Positions 8,047 to 16,091 of a DNA stretch of 17,723 nt are shown in pieces. The notes under the pieces were generated by a model. The model ran no database searches. It saw nothing but the letters and a program-made list of their open reading frames with translations, and was not told the origin of the DNA. Both the position numbers and the translations under genes were made by a program. The stretch comes from Flavobacteriaceae bacterium (GTDB taxonomy: Bacteria; Bacteroidota; Bacteroidia; Flavobacteriales; Flavobacteriaceae). Where the stretch lies: NCBI GenBank assembly GCA_029253805.1, contig JAQWYU010000047.1, forward strand, positions 1 to 17,723, read 5' to 3'. Within the stretch, counting starts at the first letter, position 1. Each line of letters begins with the position of its first letter.

Positions 8047-9087
8047 ATGAGCTTTAACTCAACCCTAGCTAACTGGTATTTAGAAAATAAAAGAGACCTT
8101 CCATGGCGAAATTCTAAGAATCCGTACAATATTTGGTTGTCTGAAATTATACTTCAGCAAACACAGGTCAAACAGGGACTACCCTATTTCGAAAAATTTA
8201 TATCCAATTTTCCAACAGTTTATGACTTAGCTAGTGCACCAGAAATTGAAATACTCAAGCTTTGGCAAGGACTAGGCTATTATTCTAGAGCTAGAAATCT
8301 TCACTTTTCAGCAAAATATATTACAAAATACCTTAATGGTGTATTTCCAAAAACAAAAAAAGAACTCATGCTGCTCAAGGGAGTTGGAGACTATACAGCT
8401 AGTGCTATTGCTTCAATATGCTACGAAGAGTCAGTTGCAGTTGTTGATGGTAATGTATATCGTGTTTTGTCTCGCTATTTTGGAATAGATACTCCAGTTA
8501 ATAGCTCAAAGGGTGTCAAACAATTTAAGATGCTAGCTACATCATTACTACCAAACTCAGATTTGGGTGATTATAACCAGGCGATAATGGATTTTGGAGC
8601 TAAACAGTGCAAGCCGATATCTCCGTCATGTATTGAATGTCCATTAAGTATAGATTGTAAAGCTAATGCTACTGGATCGGTTAAAATTCTTCCGGTTAAA
8701 CTAAAAAAAACAAAAATTACTAAAAAATACTATAACTTCATTGTATTCAATTCACAAGACAATGAAACATATTTGGAACAACGGAAAAGCAAGGGAATAT
8801 GGCATCAACTTTATCAATTTCCACTTATAGAAACAAATAAATCTGCATCCACAAAAGACTTATTGGAACACCACAGAAAAACACTAATTTTTCCTGAGAC
8901 ATTTAAAGAATTAAATTTGTTTAATAGTACTGAAATAGTGCACAAACTCTCTCACTTAGAACTAAAGGTAAAATTTTGGATATTAGAGACCTCAACTCCA
9001 ATAAAAAACGCTGTAAAGTGGTCAGAAATTAAATCATATCCTGTACCTGTCGTCATTGATAGGTTCATTAATAATTTCCAAAATTAG
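8047..9087 (+). CDS. mutY: A/G-specific adenine DNA glycosylase
   Basis: MutY removes adenine mispaired with 8-oxoguanine, the first step of base-excision repair that prevents G:C to T:A changes. From the ATG at 8047 the product is 346 residues. LPWRNSKNPYNIWLSEIILQ holds the catalytic Glu33. The helix-hairpin-helix LLKGVGDYTASAIAS lies at 109-123, followed by AVVDGNVYR with the catalytic Asp134. A 4Fe-4S cluster site is visible as Cys188-x6-Cys195-x2-Cys198-x5-Cys204. The C-terminal 130 residues form the NUDIX-like domain that reads 8-oxoG; LSHLEL at 301-306 matches the FSH-loop position. The frame extends 22 codons upstream to a TTG, but those residues look non-coding and a promoter box falls inside them. 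ssb follows after 75 bases. Confidence 0.96.
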   Translation: MSFNSTLANWYLENKRDLPWRNSKNPYNIWLSEIILQQTQVKQGLPYFEKFISNFPTVYDLASAPEIEILKLWQGLGYYSRARNLHFSAKYITKYLNGVFPKTKKELMLLKGVGDYTASAIASICYEESVAVVDGNVYRVLSRYFGIDTPVNSSKGVKQFKMLATSLLPNSDLGDYNQAIMDFGAKQCKPISPSCIECPLSIDCKANATGSVKILPVKLKKTKITKKYYNFIVFNSQDNETYLEQRKSKGIWHQLYQFPLIETNKSASTKDLLEHHRKTLIFPETFKELNLFNSTEIVHKLSHLELKVKFWILETSTPIKNAVKWSEIKSYPVPVVIDRFINNFQN

Positions 9088-9162
9088 GCTTATCAATCTC
9101 TAATTTTTAAATATCTTTATATTTTAATTTTAATTTAAACATTAATACAAATATTAATTTTT

Positions 9163-9603
9163 ATGACAGGTACCTTAAATAAGGTAATGCTAATTGGGCA
9201 TCTTGGGGATGTAGTGAAAATGCATTACTTTGATGATAAAAACTGTGTGGGACGATTTTCTTTGGCTACAAATGAAACTTATACAAACAAACAAACTAAC
9301 GAAAAAGTTACAAACACAGAGTGGCACAATATTGTAGTAAGAAATAAAGGAGCCGAAATCGGCGAGAAGTATTAAAAAAAAGGAGATAAAATTTATATTG
9401 AAGGCCGTTTAAAGACTCGCAAGTGGCAAGATGATAAAGGGATTGATCGTTATTCAGTTGAAATTCAATGTATTGACTTTACATTTTTAACTCCTAAGTC
9501 AAAAAACAATGAAGCAACTAGCACAGTTCAATCTGTTCCAACTATTAGTGAAAAACTTAAAACTAATCTTGATCAAGAACAACTCAATGACCTCCCTTTT
9601 TAA
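9163..9603 (+). pseudogene. ssb: Single-stranded DNA-binding protein, interrupted by an in-frame TAA
   Basis: SSB coats single-stranded DNA during replication, repair and recombination. The first 70 codons (MTGTLNKVMLIGHLGDVVKM onward to GAEIGEKY) are a typical flavobacterial SSB OB-fold N-terminus. Codon 71 is TAA (9373-9375). In the same frame, with no shift, the protein continues [20 protein letters not shown] and ends EQLNDLPF at 9600, the acidic tip that recruits partner proteins. The expected codon is Leu (TTA; homologues read EKYLxKGDK), so one T-to-A change at the edge of a T/A homopolymer explains it. Without the stop the product would be 146 residues, a normal length. Since ssb is essential, the cause may be a sequencing error, a recent mutation backed up by a second ssb elsewhere, or, less likely, readthrough. 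No good internal restart is visible. Confidence 0.9.
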
Positions 9604-9621
9604 TTGATTTATGAATTCTCA

Positions 9622-10926
9622 ATGATTGTAATATTTTTAAATGCATCACTAACTGCTGGCATTACAGGTCTAATAATATTATTAATCGGCTCTGCTCTAA
9701 TTTCGGGTGCTGAAGTTGCTCTTTTTTCGTTAAGTCAAAAAGACTTAGATGAAGCAAAAAAATATAAATCAAAGTCTTTTGAAATTATCATAGAACTCTT
9801 AAAAAAACCTAAGAAATTACTGGCTTCAATATTAGTAGCGAATAACTTCATTAACATAGCAATCGTAATTTTATTTGCCTCCATATCAAATAACTTTTAC
9901 AAGGTAATTGATTCAGAACTAGACTTAGCTGGTATTAAAATCAATCCTGTCTTTTTGATCGAAGTTGTATTAATAACATTTTTAATTTTATTATTTGGAG
10001 AAATTTTACCTAAAGTGTATGCAAATAGAAATAACTTAAAGTTTTCAAAATTTATGGCTTACCCTCTTAAGTTTCTTGATATAGTTATTTCACCTATCAG
10101 CATTCCAATGCAAAAAGCTACTTTATTAATTCACAAAAAACTTGGTAACCAAAAACTTACATTAAATGTTGAACAACTGTCTCAGGCATTAGAACTTGCT
10201 AGTGACGAAGACACAACTCAAGAAGAGCAAAAAATACTAAAAGGTATTGTATCATTTGGAAATATAGACACTAAACAGGTGATGCGTCCCCGTATCGATA
10301 TTTTTGCTCTAGATGAAGCGACTAGCTATGTTGAAATAGTTCCAGAAATTTTAAAAAATGGCTACTCAAGAATTCCCGTTTATAAAAACAGTATTGATAG
10401 CGTAATTGGCGTATTACATGTAAAAGATTTACTGCCTCATCTTCAAAAAAAACAATTTAATTGGACTGACCTACTAAGAACTCCTTTTTTTATTCCTGAA
10501 AATAAAAAACTAGATGATTTGATGGTAGAGTTTCAAGAGAAAAAAAATCACCTCGCTGTAGTTGTTGATGAATATGGAGGTACTTCAGGAATAGTATCTT
10601 TAGAAGATATTATTGAAGAAATAGTAGGTGATATTAGCGATGAATTTGACGATAACGATTTGACATATTCAAAACTTGATGCAAATAATTTTGTATTTGA
10701 GGGAAAAACAACTTTAAGAGATTTTTATAACATAATTAAACCTAATGATATATCAGTATTCGAAGAGAAAAAAGGAGAGGCTGAAACCTTAGCCGGTTTT
10801 GTTCTTGAAATCTCAAACAGTTTTCCAAAAATAAATAATAAAATTAATTTTAAAACGTATTCATTTACAGTTGAGGCAATGAGCAAAAAACGGATTAAAC
10901 AATTAAAAGTAACGCTAAAAAGATAA
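9622..10926 (+). CDS. gldE: Gliding motility-associated protein GldE (CNNM/CBS/CorC type)
   Basis: GldE is an inner-membrane protein of the hemolysin-C/CorC class, linked to gliding in Flavobacterium johnsoniae, where its gene sits with gldD. From the ATG at 9622 the product is 434 residues. The CNNM/DUF21 membrane domain has hydrophobic segments near 10-31, 67-89 and 108-130, with GEILPKVYANR after the third. Two CBS domains follow: one around VMRPRIDIFALDE to IGVLHVKDLLPHL (about 218-275), the second including VVDEYGGTSGIVSLEDIIEE (about 286-340). A C-terminal CorC/HlyC domain fills about 350-432. A TTG at 9604, touching the ssb stop, is another possible start and would add six residues. 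The stop overlaps the gldD ATG (TAATG), implying coupling. The gene name rests on this pairing and on the ssb-mutY synteny; a general CorC transporter is the alternative. Confidence 0.88.
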   Translation: MIVIFLNASLTAGITGLIILLIGSALISGAEVALFSLSQKDLDEAKKYKSKSFEIIIELLKKPKKLLASILVANNFINIAIVILFASISNNFYKVIDSELDLAGIKINPVFLIEVVLITFLILLFGEILPKVYANRNNLKFSKFMAYPLKFLDIVISPISIPMQKATLLIHKKLGNQKLTLNVEQLSQALELASDEDTTQEEQKILKGIVSFGNIDTKQVMRPRIDIFALDEATSYVEIVPEILKNGYSRIPVYKNSIDSVIGVLHVKDLLPHLQKKQFNWTDLLRTPFFIPENKKLDDLMVEFQEKKNHLAVVVDEYGGTSGIVSLEDIIEEIVGDISDEFDDNDLTYSKLDANNFVFEGKTTLRDFYNIIKPNDISVFEEKKGEAETLAGFVLEISNSFPKINNKINFKTYSFTVEAMSKKRIKQLKVTLKR

Positions 10927-11486
10927 TGAAACCATTATTAACTCTTTTAGTTTTAATGGCTTGTATATCTTGCGAGGAAGTTTTAGTTCCAAAACCAAAG
11001 GCGTTTTTTAGTCTGGATTACAAAAAAGCATCCTACATTGAAAGTCATGGAGAATTCCCTTTTTTGTTCGAAAAAAATAAACTTACTCAGATATCAATTT
11101 CTAAAAAACAAAATAATCAAGAAGGATTTATTCTTCATTATCCAACTTTAAAAGCCTCTATATTCATCAATTATAAAAAAGTAAATAGTAACTTAAGAAA
11201 ACACATCGATGACGCAAAAAAAATGACTAACAAACATCGCCAAATAGCTGATGAAATCTCACAACGTAAATATGATAACAACTTTGAAAAAGTACATGGA
11301 ATGTTCTACGACCTTACGGGCAATGTAGCGTCTCCATCTCAATTTTATGTGACCGACAGTGTTAATCATTTTTTATCTGGAGCGCTCTACTTCGAAACAA
11401 AACCTAACTATGATTCCACACTACCAGCCATAAGCTATATCCAAAAAGACATGGTGCACCTCATTGAAAGTCTTAAGTGGAAATAA
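10926..11486 (+). CDS. gldD: Gliding motility lipoprotein GldD
   Basis: GldD is a lipoprotein needed for gliding in F. johnsoniae. Gliding is tied to the type IX secretion machinery, but the molecular role of GldD is not settled. The product is 186 residues. A signal peptide MKPLLTLLVLMACISC ends in one of two possible lipidation cysteines, Cys13 (LMAC) or Cys16 (ISC); Cys16 aligns better with GldD homologues as I recall them and is followed by two Glu. The mature part shows family-like segments: PKPKAFFSLDYKKASY near 22-37, FYVTDSVNHFLSGALYFETK (about 139-158), and the ending IESLKWK. The ATG overlaps the gldE stop by one base. The next gene is convergent thiL, 53 bases away, with no convincing terminator hairpin between them. 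Confidence 0.9.
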   Translation: MKPLLTLLVLMACISCEEVLVPKPKAFFSLDYKKASYIESHGEFPFLFEKNKLTQISISKKQNNQEGFILHYPTLKASIFINYKKVNSNLRKHIDDAKKMTNKHRQIADEISQRKYDNNFEKVHGMFYDLTGNVASPSQFYVTDSVNHFLSGALYFETKPNYDSTLPAISYIQKDMVHLIESLKWK

Positions 11487-11539
11487 ACTAGTTTCTAAAA
11501 AAATTCCTAAAAATTTAAAAAAAACAAGATTCTTTAAAT

Positions 11540-12598
11540 CTAATCCTCAGAGTCTGAACTTAATGGGTTCCATCCTTGGGCAGTCAAAGGAATTTTAGTC
11601 TCGCTTCTAGTAATTAGGTTCATTCCGTTGTTTGATTCAGTCATATAGCCTATAACAGTCAAATTTGGATTGGCTTTAATTTTTGAATAGTCGTCTTGAG
11701 AAATCGTCATTAAAAGTTCATAATCCTCTCCTCCATTTAAGGCAACTGTGGTGCTATTCATATTAAACTCTTCACTGGTGGAAATAACCTGAGGATCCAA
11801 AGGTATCTTTGTTTCATACAAATCACATCCCAATTCGCTTTGTTTACATAAATGGATAACTTCTGACGATAAGCCATCACTAATATCAATCATTGAAGTT
11901 GGCAATACATCTAGATCTTTTAGGAGTTTTATAATATCTTTTCTTGCTTCGGGTTTTAATTGACGCTCAACGATGTAACTGTAGGCCTCCAAATCAGGCT
12001 GGTTATTTGGATTAACTTTAAAAACCTGTTTTTCACGTTCTAAAACTTGAAGCCCTAAATAGGCCCCACCTAAATCTCCACTAACAACTAATAAATCATT
12101 GGGATTAGCTCCACTTCGCATCACTGCAGTTTCTAAATCAACTTCACCTACCGCCGTAACAGAAATCATTAAGCCTGTTTTGGAAGAAGTGGTGTCGCCT
12201 CCAACAACATCCACCCCATAAACTTCTGCGGCTTTGTTGACTCCCTCATAGAAAGCCTCCAAGGCCTCTAAAGAAAAACGATTAGAAACAGCAATAGAAA
12301 CTGTTACTTGGGTTGCAATTGCATTCATTGCATATACATCTGAAAGATTTACTATTATGGCTTTGTAACCCAAATGCTTTAACGGCATATAGCTTAAATC
12401 AAAATGAATTCCTTCCAACAACAAATCAGTAGTAAGCACAACCGACTTATTTTTAAAATCCAATACCGCAGAGTCATCTCCAATTCCTTTTAAAGTCGAA
12501 TCATTTTTAATATTAAATTGTTTAGTTAAATGATCTATTAATCCGAATTCGCCTAGCGAACCAAGGGATGTGCGTTCTTGATTTTTGTCTTCAATCAT
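11540..12598 (-). CDS. thiL: Thiamine-monophosphate kinase
   Basis: ThiL phosphorylates thiamine monophosphate with ATP to give the cofactor thiamine diphosphate. From the ATG at 12598 the product is 352 residues, near the family norm. Numbered from that start, GIGDDSAVLDF near 38-48 and TTDLLLEGIHF near 56-66 are the nucleotide- and Mg-binding segments. GGDTTSSK near 133-140 and SGDLGGAYLGLQVL near 173-186 are typical of the AIR-synthase fold. MIDISDGLSSEVIHL near 241-255 and NGGEDYELL near 299-307 complete the signature. An ATG 15 codons upstream (12643) is in frame, but those residues (MNCVQNLQKAPYFC) are unlike the family and contain a promoter-like box. No other thiamine gene is near. 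It is convergent with gldD and divergent from the lipoprotein cassette. Confidence 0.95.
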   Translation of the reverse strand: MIEDKNQERTSLGSLGEFGLIDHLTKQFNIKNDSTLKGIGDDSAVLDFKNKSVVLTTDLLLEGIHFDLSYMPLKHLGYKAIIVNLSDVYAMNAIATQVTVSIAVSNRFSLEALEAFYEGVNKAAEVYGVDVVGGDTTSSKTGLMISVTAVGEVDLETAVMRSGANPNDLLVVSGDLGGAYLGLQVLEREKQVFKVNPNNQPDLEAYSYIVERQLKPEARKDIIKLLKDLDVLPTSMIDISDGLSSEVIHLCKQSELGCDLYETKIPLDPQVISTSEEFNMNSTTVALNGGEDYELLMTISQDDYSKIKANPNLTVIGYMTESNNGMNLITRSETKIPLTAQGWNPLSSDSED

Positions 12599-12602
12599 TA
12601 TA

Positions 12603-12610
12603 CAAAAATA
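12603..12610 (-). promoter_or_regulatory. Candidate -7 box for thiL
   Basis: TATTTTTG on the minus strand matches TAnnTTTG and ends four bases before the preferred thiL ATG. Transcription would then start at or next to the ATG, giving a leaderless or nearly leaderless message. A TTG lies 25 bases upstream of the box, a little farther than usual. Chance occurrence in AT-rich DNA is possible. Confidence 0.3.
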
Positions 12611-12718
12611 AGGCGCTTTTTGTAGATTTTGGACACAATTCATAAGTAATTCAATTTAATCGGGGTGGTTTTCGTATTTAATGTAGCTTAAGTAAATAGT
12701 TTTTTTTAATTTTCACAT

Positions 12719-13963
12719 ATGAAAAACTATTTATTCGTAATATTAATTGTTATTGGAATATCATCGTCTTGTAGATTTAATATATATGATAATGATACTT
12801 TGGATCCAGTATTTACTGCGACTTGGCCCTGCGAAAATGGAATTGCTGATGTGTATCCCTGCAATGGCTATGACTTAATGAGTTCCCTGTCTTTAGAAGA
12901 TTTAACACCTGAAGGAGTTAATGACGGAAATATTACTGGTAATGATTCTTGGGGTTGGACTGATCCTGAAAATGGTAAGGAATACGCTTTAGTGGGCCTA
13001 AATTCTCATACTGCATTTATTGACATAAGTAATCCTTCAATGCCTATACTGCTGGGGGCACTTCCATCAGCAACCTTAAACAGTACTTGGAGAGATATTA
13101 AAGTATATCAAGATCATGCATTTATTGTAAGCGAGGCCTCTGGGCATGGAATGCAAGTTTTTGATCTAAAAAGATTAAGAGGGATTACTACTTCTCCCCA
13201 AATATTCACCGCTGATACTCATTTCACAGACTTCGGAAGTGCACATAATATTGTGATTAATGAGGCTTCTGGATATGCTTACGTTGTAGGCGCAAATCGA
13301 AATGGCCCTTTTTCTGGAGGTGCCCTGTTTGTTAATATTCAAAATCCTAAAATACCAATACTAGAGGGAGGATTTGGAGACGGAGGATATTCTCACGATG
13401 CTCAAGTGATTAATTATAACGGACCAGATATCGACTACATTGGAAAAGAGATATTGGTTGGTAGTAACGAAAATGAGATTGTAATAGCTGATGTCACTGA
13501 CAAATCTAATCCCATCACAATTTCTACTGTAGACTATTCAAATATTGGTTATACCCATCAGGGATGGTTTTCTGAGGATTTAAAATATTTTATTGTTGGT
13601 GATGAGCTGGATGAATTAAATATTGGAACAAATACCCGAACACTCATTTTCGATTTTACAGACTTAGATAACCCTATTTACGATTTTGATTATTTGGGTA
13701 ATACTCTAGCTATTGATCACAACGGTTATACAAACGGAAATAATTACTATTTAGCAAATTATACAGCTGGAATTCGTGTATTAGATTTGTCTCAAATTGG
13801 AGACAAAAGTCTTACAGAAATTGGTTTTTTTGACACGTATCCAGAAAATGATAATGCTGCCTTCGACGGTGTATGGAATGTATACCCATTTTTTATTAGT
13901 AACAACATTATTATTAGTGATATAGATCGAGGTTTATTTATAATTCGAAAAAGTAATTTTTAA
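12719..13963 (+). CDS. LVIVD-repeat / choice-of-anchor B family lipoprotein
   Basis: This 414-residue exported protein begins MKNYLFVILIVIGISSSC, a lipoprotein signal with lipidation expected at Cys18. A probable disulfide pair, Cys38 and Cys48 (WPCENGIADVYPCNG), precedes the repeat domain. From about residue 85 to the end it is a beta-propeller of LVIVD-type repeats, for example YALVGLNSHTAFIDISNPSM, EILVGSNENEIVIADVTDKS and YYLANYTAGIRVLDLS. Blade starts repeatedly carry a His: AHNIVI (His176), SHDAQV (His226), THQGWF (His280) and DHNGYT (His334). No enzymatic function is established for the choice-of-anchor B family as far as I know. It is the first gene of a four-gene set, with eight bases to the next, and probably faces the outer surface or periplasm. 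No clear TAnnTTTG promoter lies ahead of it. Confidence 0.88.
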   Translation: MKNYLFVILIVIGISSSCRFNIYDNDTLDPVFTATWPCENGIADVYPCNGYDLMSSLSLEDLTPEGVNDGNITGNDSWGWTDPENGKEYALVGLNSHTAFIDISNPSMPILLGALPSATLNSTWRDIKVYQDHAFIVSEASGHGMQVFDLKRLRGITTSPQIFTADTHFTDFGSAHNIVINEASGYAYVVGANRNGPFSGGALFVNIQNPKIPILEGGFGDGGYSHDAQVINYNGPDIDYIGKEILVGSNENEIVIADVTDKSNPITISTVDYSNIGYTHQGWFSEDLKYFIVGDELDELNIGTNTRTLIFDFTDLDNPIYDFDYLGNTLAIDHNGYTNGNNYYLANYTAGIRVLDLSQIGDKSLTEIGFFDTYPENDNAAFDGVWNVYPFFISNNIIISDIDRGLFIIRKSNF

Positions 13964-13971
13964 TTTATATT

Positions 13972-15324
13972 ATGCATCTTAACAATATCAAAAAACATTC
14001 TATATTATGTTGGACTATTATAAGTACAAGTTTATTTAGATGTTCTGATAAAGATTTTTCGCTTGGAAGAATAGATTTAAGTCCAGAAATCGAGTCTATT
14101 GTAACCTTAGGTGGGATAAAAAATGAAAGTGCAAAAAGTGTGATTAAAACTCAAGACGGCGGCTATGCTGTTGTGGGATATACTCAAAGCATGGATGGAG
14201 ATATTGAAGGGAAATTTAATGAATCCTTCGATTTCTGGTTTTTAAAATTTAATGAATTTAATGAATTAGAATGGCAAAAAACATATGGTGGTAGTGATGA
14301 TGAACGAGCCAGTGACCTAATCCAAACTAATGACGGTGGTTATGCGGTTATTGGAAAAAGTAAAAGTGAAGATGGCGACGTCTCTGAAAATGCAGGATAT
14401 GAAGACTTTTGGATTATAAAATTGGATTCATATGGATCTATTTTATGGGAAAAATCTTTTGGATACTCAGGAATTGATACACCTAACTCAATTATTCAAA
14501 CCAACGATCAAGGGTATTTGATTACAGGTGTATTAGATGTTTCTGCATCTAACGGTCAAGGAAGTCGATTGTCAAATGTGCAAGCTAGGCACGCAGGAGG
14601 AGACTATTGGGTAATCAAATTAAATAGTAGTGGAAATAAAGAATGGAGCAACTATTATGGTGGGACATTTACAGACACAGCTTATGATACTGTACAAACA
14701 AATGATAATGGTTATATTATTGTAGGATCCTCAGATAGTATTGATGTAGATATTTCAAACAATAAAGGTAATTACGATTTTTGGGTAATTAAAATTTCTG
14801 AATTTGGAGATCTCATATGGGAAAAATCATTTGGAGGAGATCAAGTAGACGAAGCTCGAGCAATTAGTCAAATGGCTGATGGCAATTATTTGGTTGTTGG
14901 AGATACAAGAAGTTCAAATTTAGATATTTCTCAAAATAATGGAGCTGCAGACTTATGGGTAATAAAAATTAGCTCAAATGGATCTCTTTTGTGGGAAAAA
15001 ACGTTAGGAGGAAGTAATTTTGACGTTGCTAGATCTATTTCAAAAACACAAGATAATGATTTTTTAATTGCAGGTAGTTCAAGAAGCTCTGATGGTATAT
15101 TTATTAACAATAATGGACAAAACGACGCCTTATTACTGAAAATAAATAGCAACGGCTACTTACAATGGCAAAAAACTATTGGAGGTCCCGAAATTGATTT
15201 TTTCTATGGAGCTGAAGAATTAGCAGATGGTTCAATTGTGGCTGTTGGAGACTCTGATAGTTCGAATATAGATATTATGGAAAATAAGGGCTTTAAAGAC
15301 CTCTTGATACTTTATACAAAATGA
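13972..15324 (+). CDS. Exported seven-repeat beta-propeller protein
   Basis: The 450-residue product consists almost entirely of about 58-residue repeats, each shaped like DxAxsIxqTxDgGYxvvG, then DxWvIKxxxxGxlxWeKsfGG. Starts fall at residues 49, 108, 166, 232, 290, 348 and 406. The seventh lacks its final 'G-x-L-x-W-x-K-x-x-GG' strand, while residues 41-48 (ESIVTLGG) supply such an end before the first repeat. This is the 'velcro' closure of a seven-bladed propeller. Repeat 3 carries an eight-residue insertion with a GGDYWVIK continuation. The N-terminus MHLNNIKKHSILCWTIIST is signal-like; Cys24 (LFRCSD) could be lipidated, though Arg before it is unusual. There is no type IX sorting domain at the C-terminus. 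Its stop overlaps the next ATG (ATGA), implying coupling to the MbnP-like gene. Function unknown; binding or scaffolding is inference. Confidence 0.85.
   Translation: MHLNNIKKHSILCWTIISTSLFRCSDKDFSLGRIDLSPEIESIVTLGGIKNESAKSVIKTQDGGYAVVGYTQSMDGDIEGKFNESFDFWFLKFNEFNELEWQKTYGGSDDERASDLIQTNDGGYAVIGKSKSEDGDVSENAGYEDFWIIKLDSYGSILWEKSFGYSGIDTPNSIIQTNDQGYLITGVLDVSASNGQGSRLSNVQARHAGGDYWVIKLNSSGNKEWSNYYGGTFTDTAYDTVQTNDNGYIIVGSSDSIDVDISNNKGNYDFWVIKISEFGDLIWEKSFGGDQVDEARAISQMADGNYLVVGDTRSSNLDISQNNGAADLWVIKISSNGSLLWEKTLGGSNFDVARSISKTQDNDFLIAGSSRSSDGIFINNNGQNDALLLKINSNGYLQWQKTIGGPEIDFFYGAEELADGSIVAVGDSDSSNIDIMENKGFKDLLILYTK
14116..15321 (+). repeat. Seven tandem coding repeats of about 174 bases
   Basis: Protein repeats begin at 14116, 14293, 14467, 14665, 14839, 15013 and 15187. 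They are 58-66 residues long except the last, which is 45. Similarity is clear at protein level (GGYxVVG, DxWVIK, WEKSxGG) but the DNA copies have diverged, so this is an old duplication rather than an expanding satellite. Confidence 0.85.
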
Positions 15325-16076
15325 AACTAAAATATATCTTTTTTACAATAACTTTTATAAACCTTTTTGGATGTATTGCAGACTCTGACGAACCTAAATC
15401 AAAGATAACTTTAAACTTTGACCATTATTGGGACGAAAATGAAATTACGAACTCAGAGCTTAATAGCTTAAATTTAACAAATGAATTTGGTAACCTTTTG
15501 AGTATTGAACGCTTACGTTACCTAATTTCTGGAATTGTATTGACAAATGACAATGGACAGACTATCGAACTGGAAGGATACAATTTGGTAAACATCTCTA
15601 ACGAGACTTCATTAAATTATACTCCTTTAGAAATGATTAAATCCGGGTATTATAGTAATATCTCATTTATCTTTGGGTTTACAAATGAAAATAATAATGG
15701 CAATTACGTTGATCTAAATTCTAAATCTTGGAATGTCCCTTCAATGCTTGGAGGTGGGTATCATTTTCTACAGATAGACGGAAAGTTTATAAATAATAGT
15801 AATGAAGAACAGGGATATAATTATCACGCAATAAGAGCTACTAACAACCTAAACAACTCTAACAATCAAGACACTTTTTTTAGAGTTGATCTAGGTCCTA
15901 TCAACGTTACGATAGAAACAGAAATTAATATTTCCGTTGATGTTGCTAAATGGTTTAAAAACCCCAACACTTGGAACCTCAACGAACTGAATCAAATGTT
16001 AATGCCAAATTATGAAGCTCAAATAATGATGTACGAAAATGGACAAGATGTATTTAGTTTAGCAATAAATGATTAA
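15321..16076 (+). CDS. MbnP-like domain lipoprotein
   Basis: The 251-residue product has a lipoprotein signal ending NLFGC (Cys18). The mature part begins KITLNFDHYWDEN and continues IERLRYLISGIVLTNDNG, the N-terminal pattern of MbnP-like domains. SWNVPSMLGGGYHFLQIDGK at 136-155 corresponds to the conserved Trp/Gly-Tyr motif, and NYHAIRATNN at 167-176 to the later His-containing strand. MbnP of methanotrophs is a periplasmic copper-binding protein in which a Trp is converted to kynurenine by the partner di-heme enzyme MbnH. Here the next gene, 15 bases on, encodes such an enzyme, which supports the assignment. There is no cysteine besides Cys18, so the four-Cys motif of the 'metallo-mystery pair' relatives is missing. 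Trp37, Trp137, Trp211 and Trp218 are candidate modified residues. Copper binding is inferred. Confidence 0.8.
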   Translation: MKLKYIFFTITFINLFGCIADSDEPKSKITLNFDHYWDENEITNSELNSLNLTNEFGNLLSIERLRYLISGIVLTNDNGQTIELEGYNLVNISNETSLNYTPLEMIKSGYYSNISFIFGFTNENNNGNYVDLNSKSWNVPSMLGGGYHFLQIDGKFINNSNEEQGYNYHAIRATNNLNNSNNQDTFFRVDLGPINVTIETEINISVDVAKWFKNPNTWNLNELNQMLMPNYEAQIMMYENGQDVFSLAIND

Positions 16077-16091
16077 AACTCAAAGAAGACC

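Noticed and set aside
9382..9400. AAGGAG-like sequence after the ssb stop as a translation restart
   Set aside because: It encodes the conserved KKGDK residues, and no ATG follows at a usable distance; Bacteroidetes rarely rely on such sites.
14931..15152. 73-codon minus-strand frame inside the propeller gene
   Set aside because: It is antisense to the repeats; its openness follows from the repeat codon pattern.
14116..15321. Tandem repeats as a CRISPR or satellite array
   Set aside because: The repeats are coding, about 174 bases long, and conserved at protein but not DNA level.
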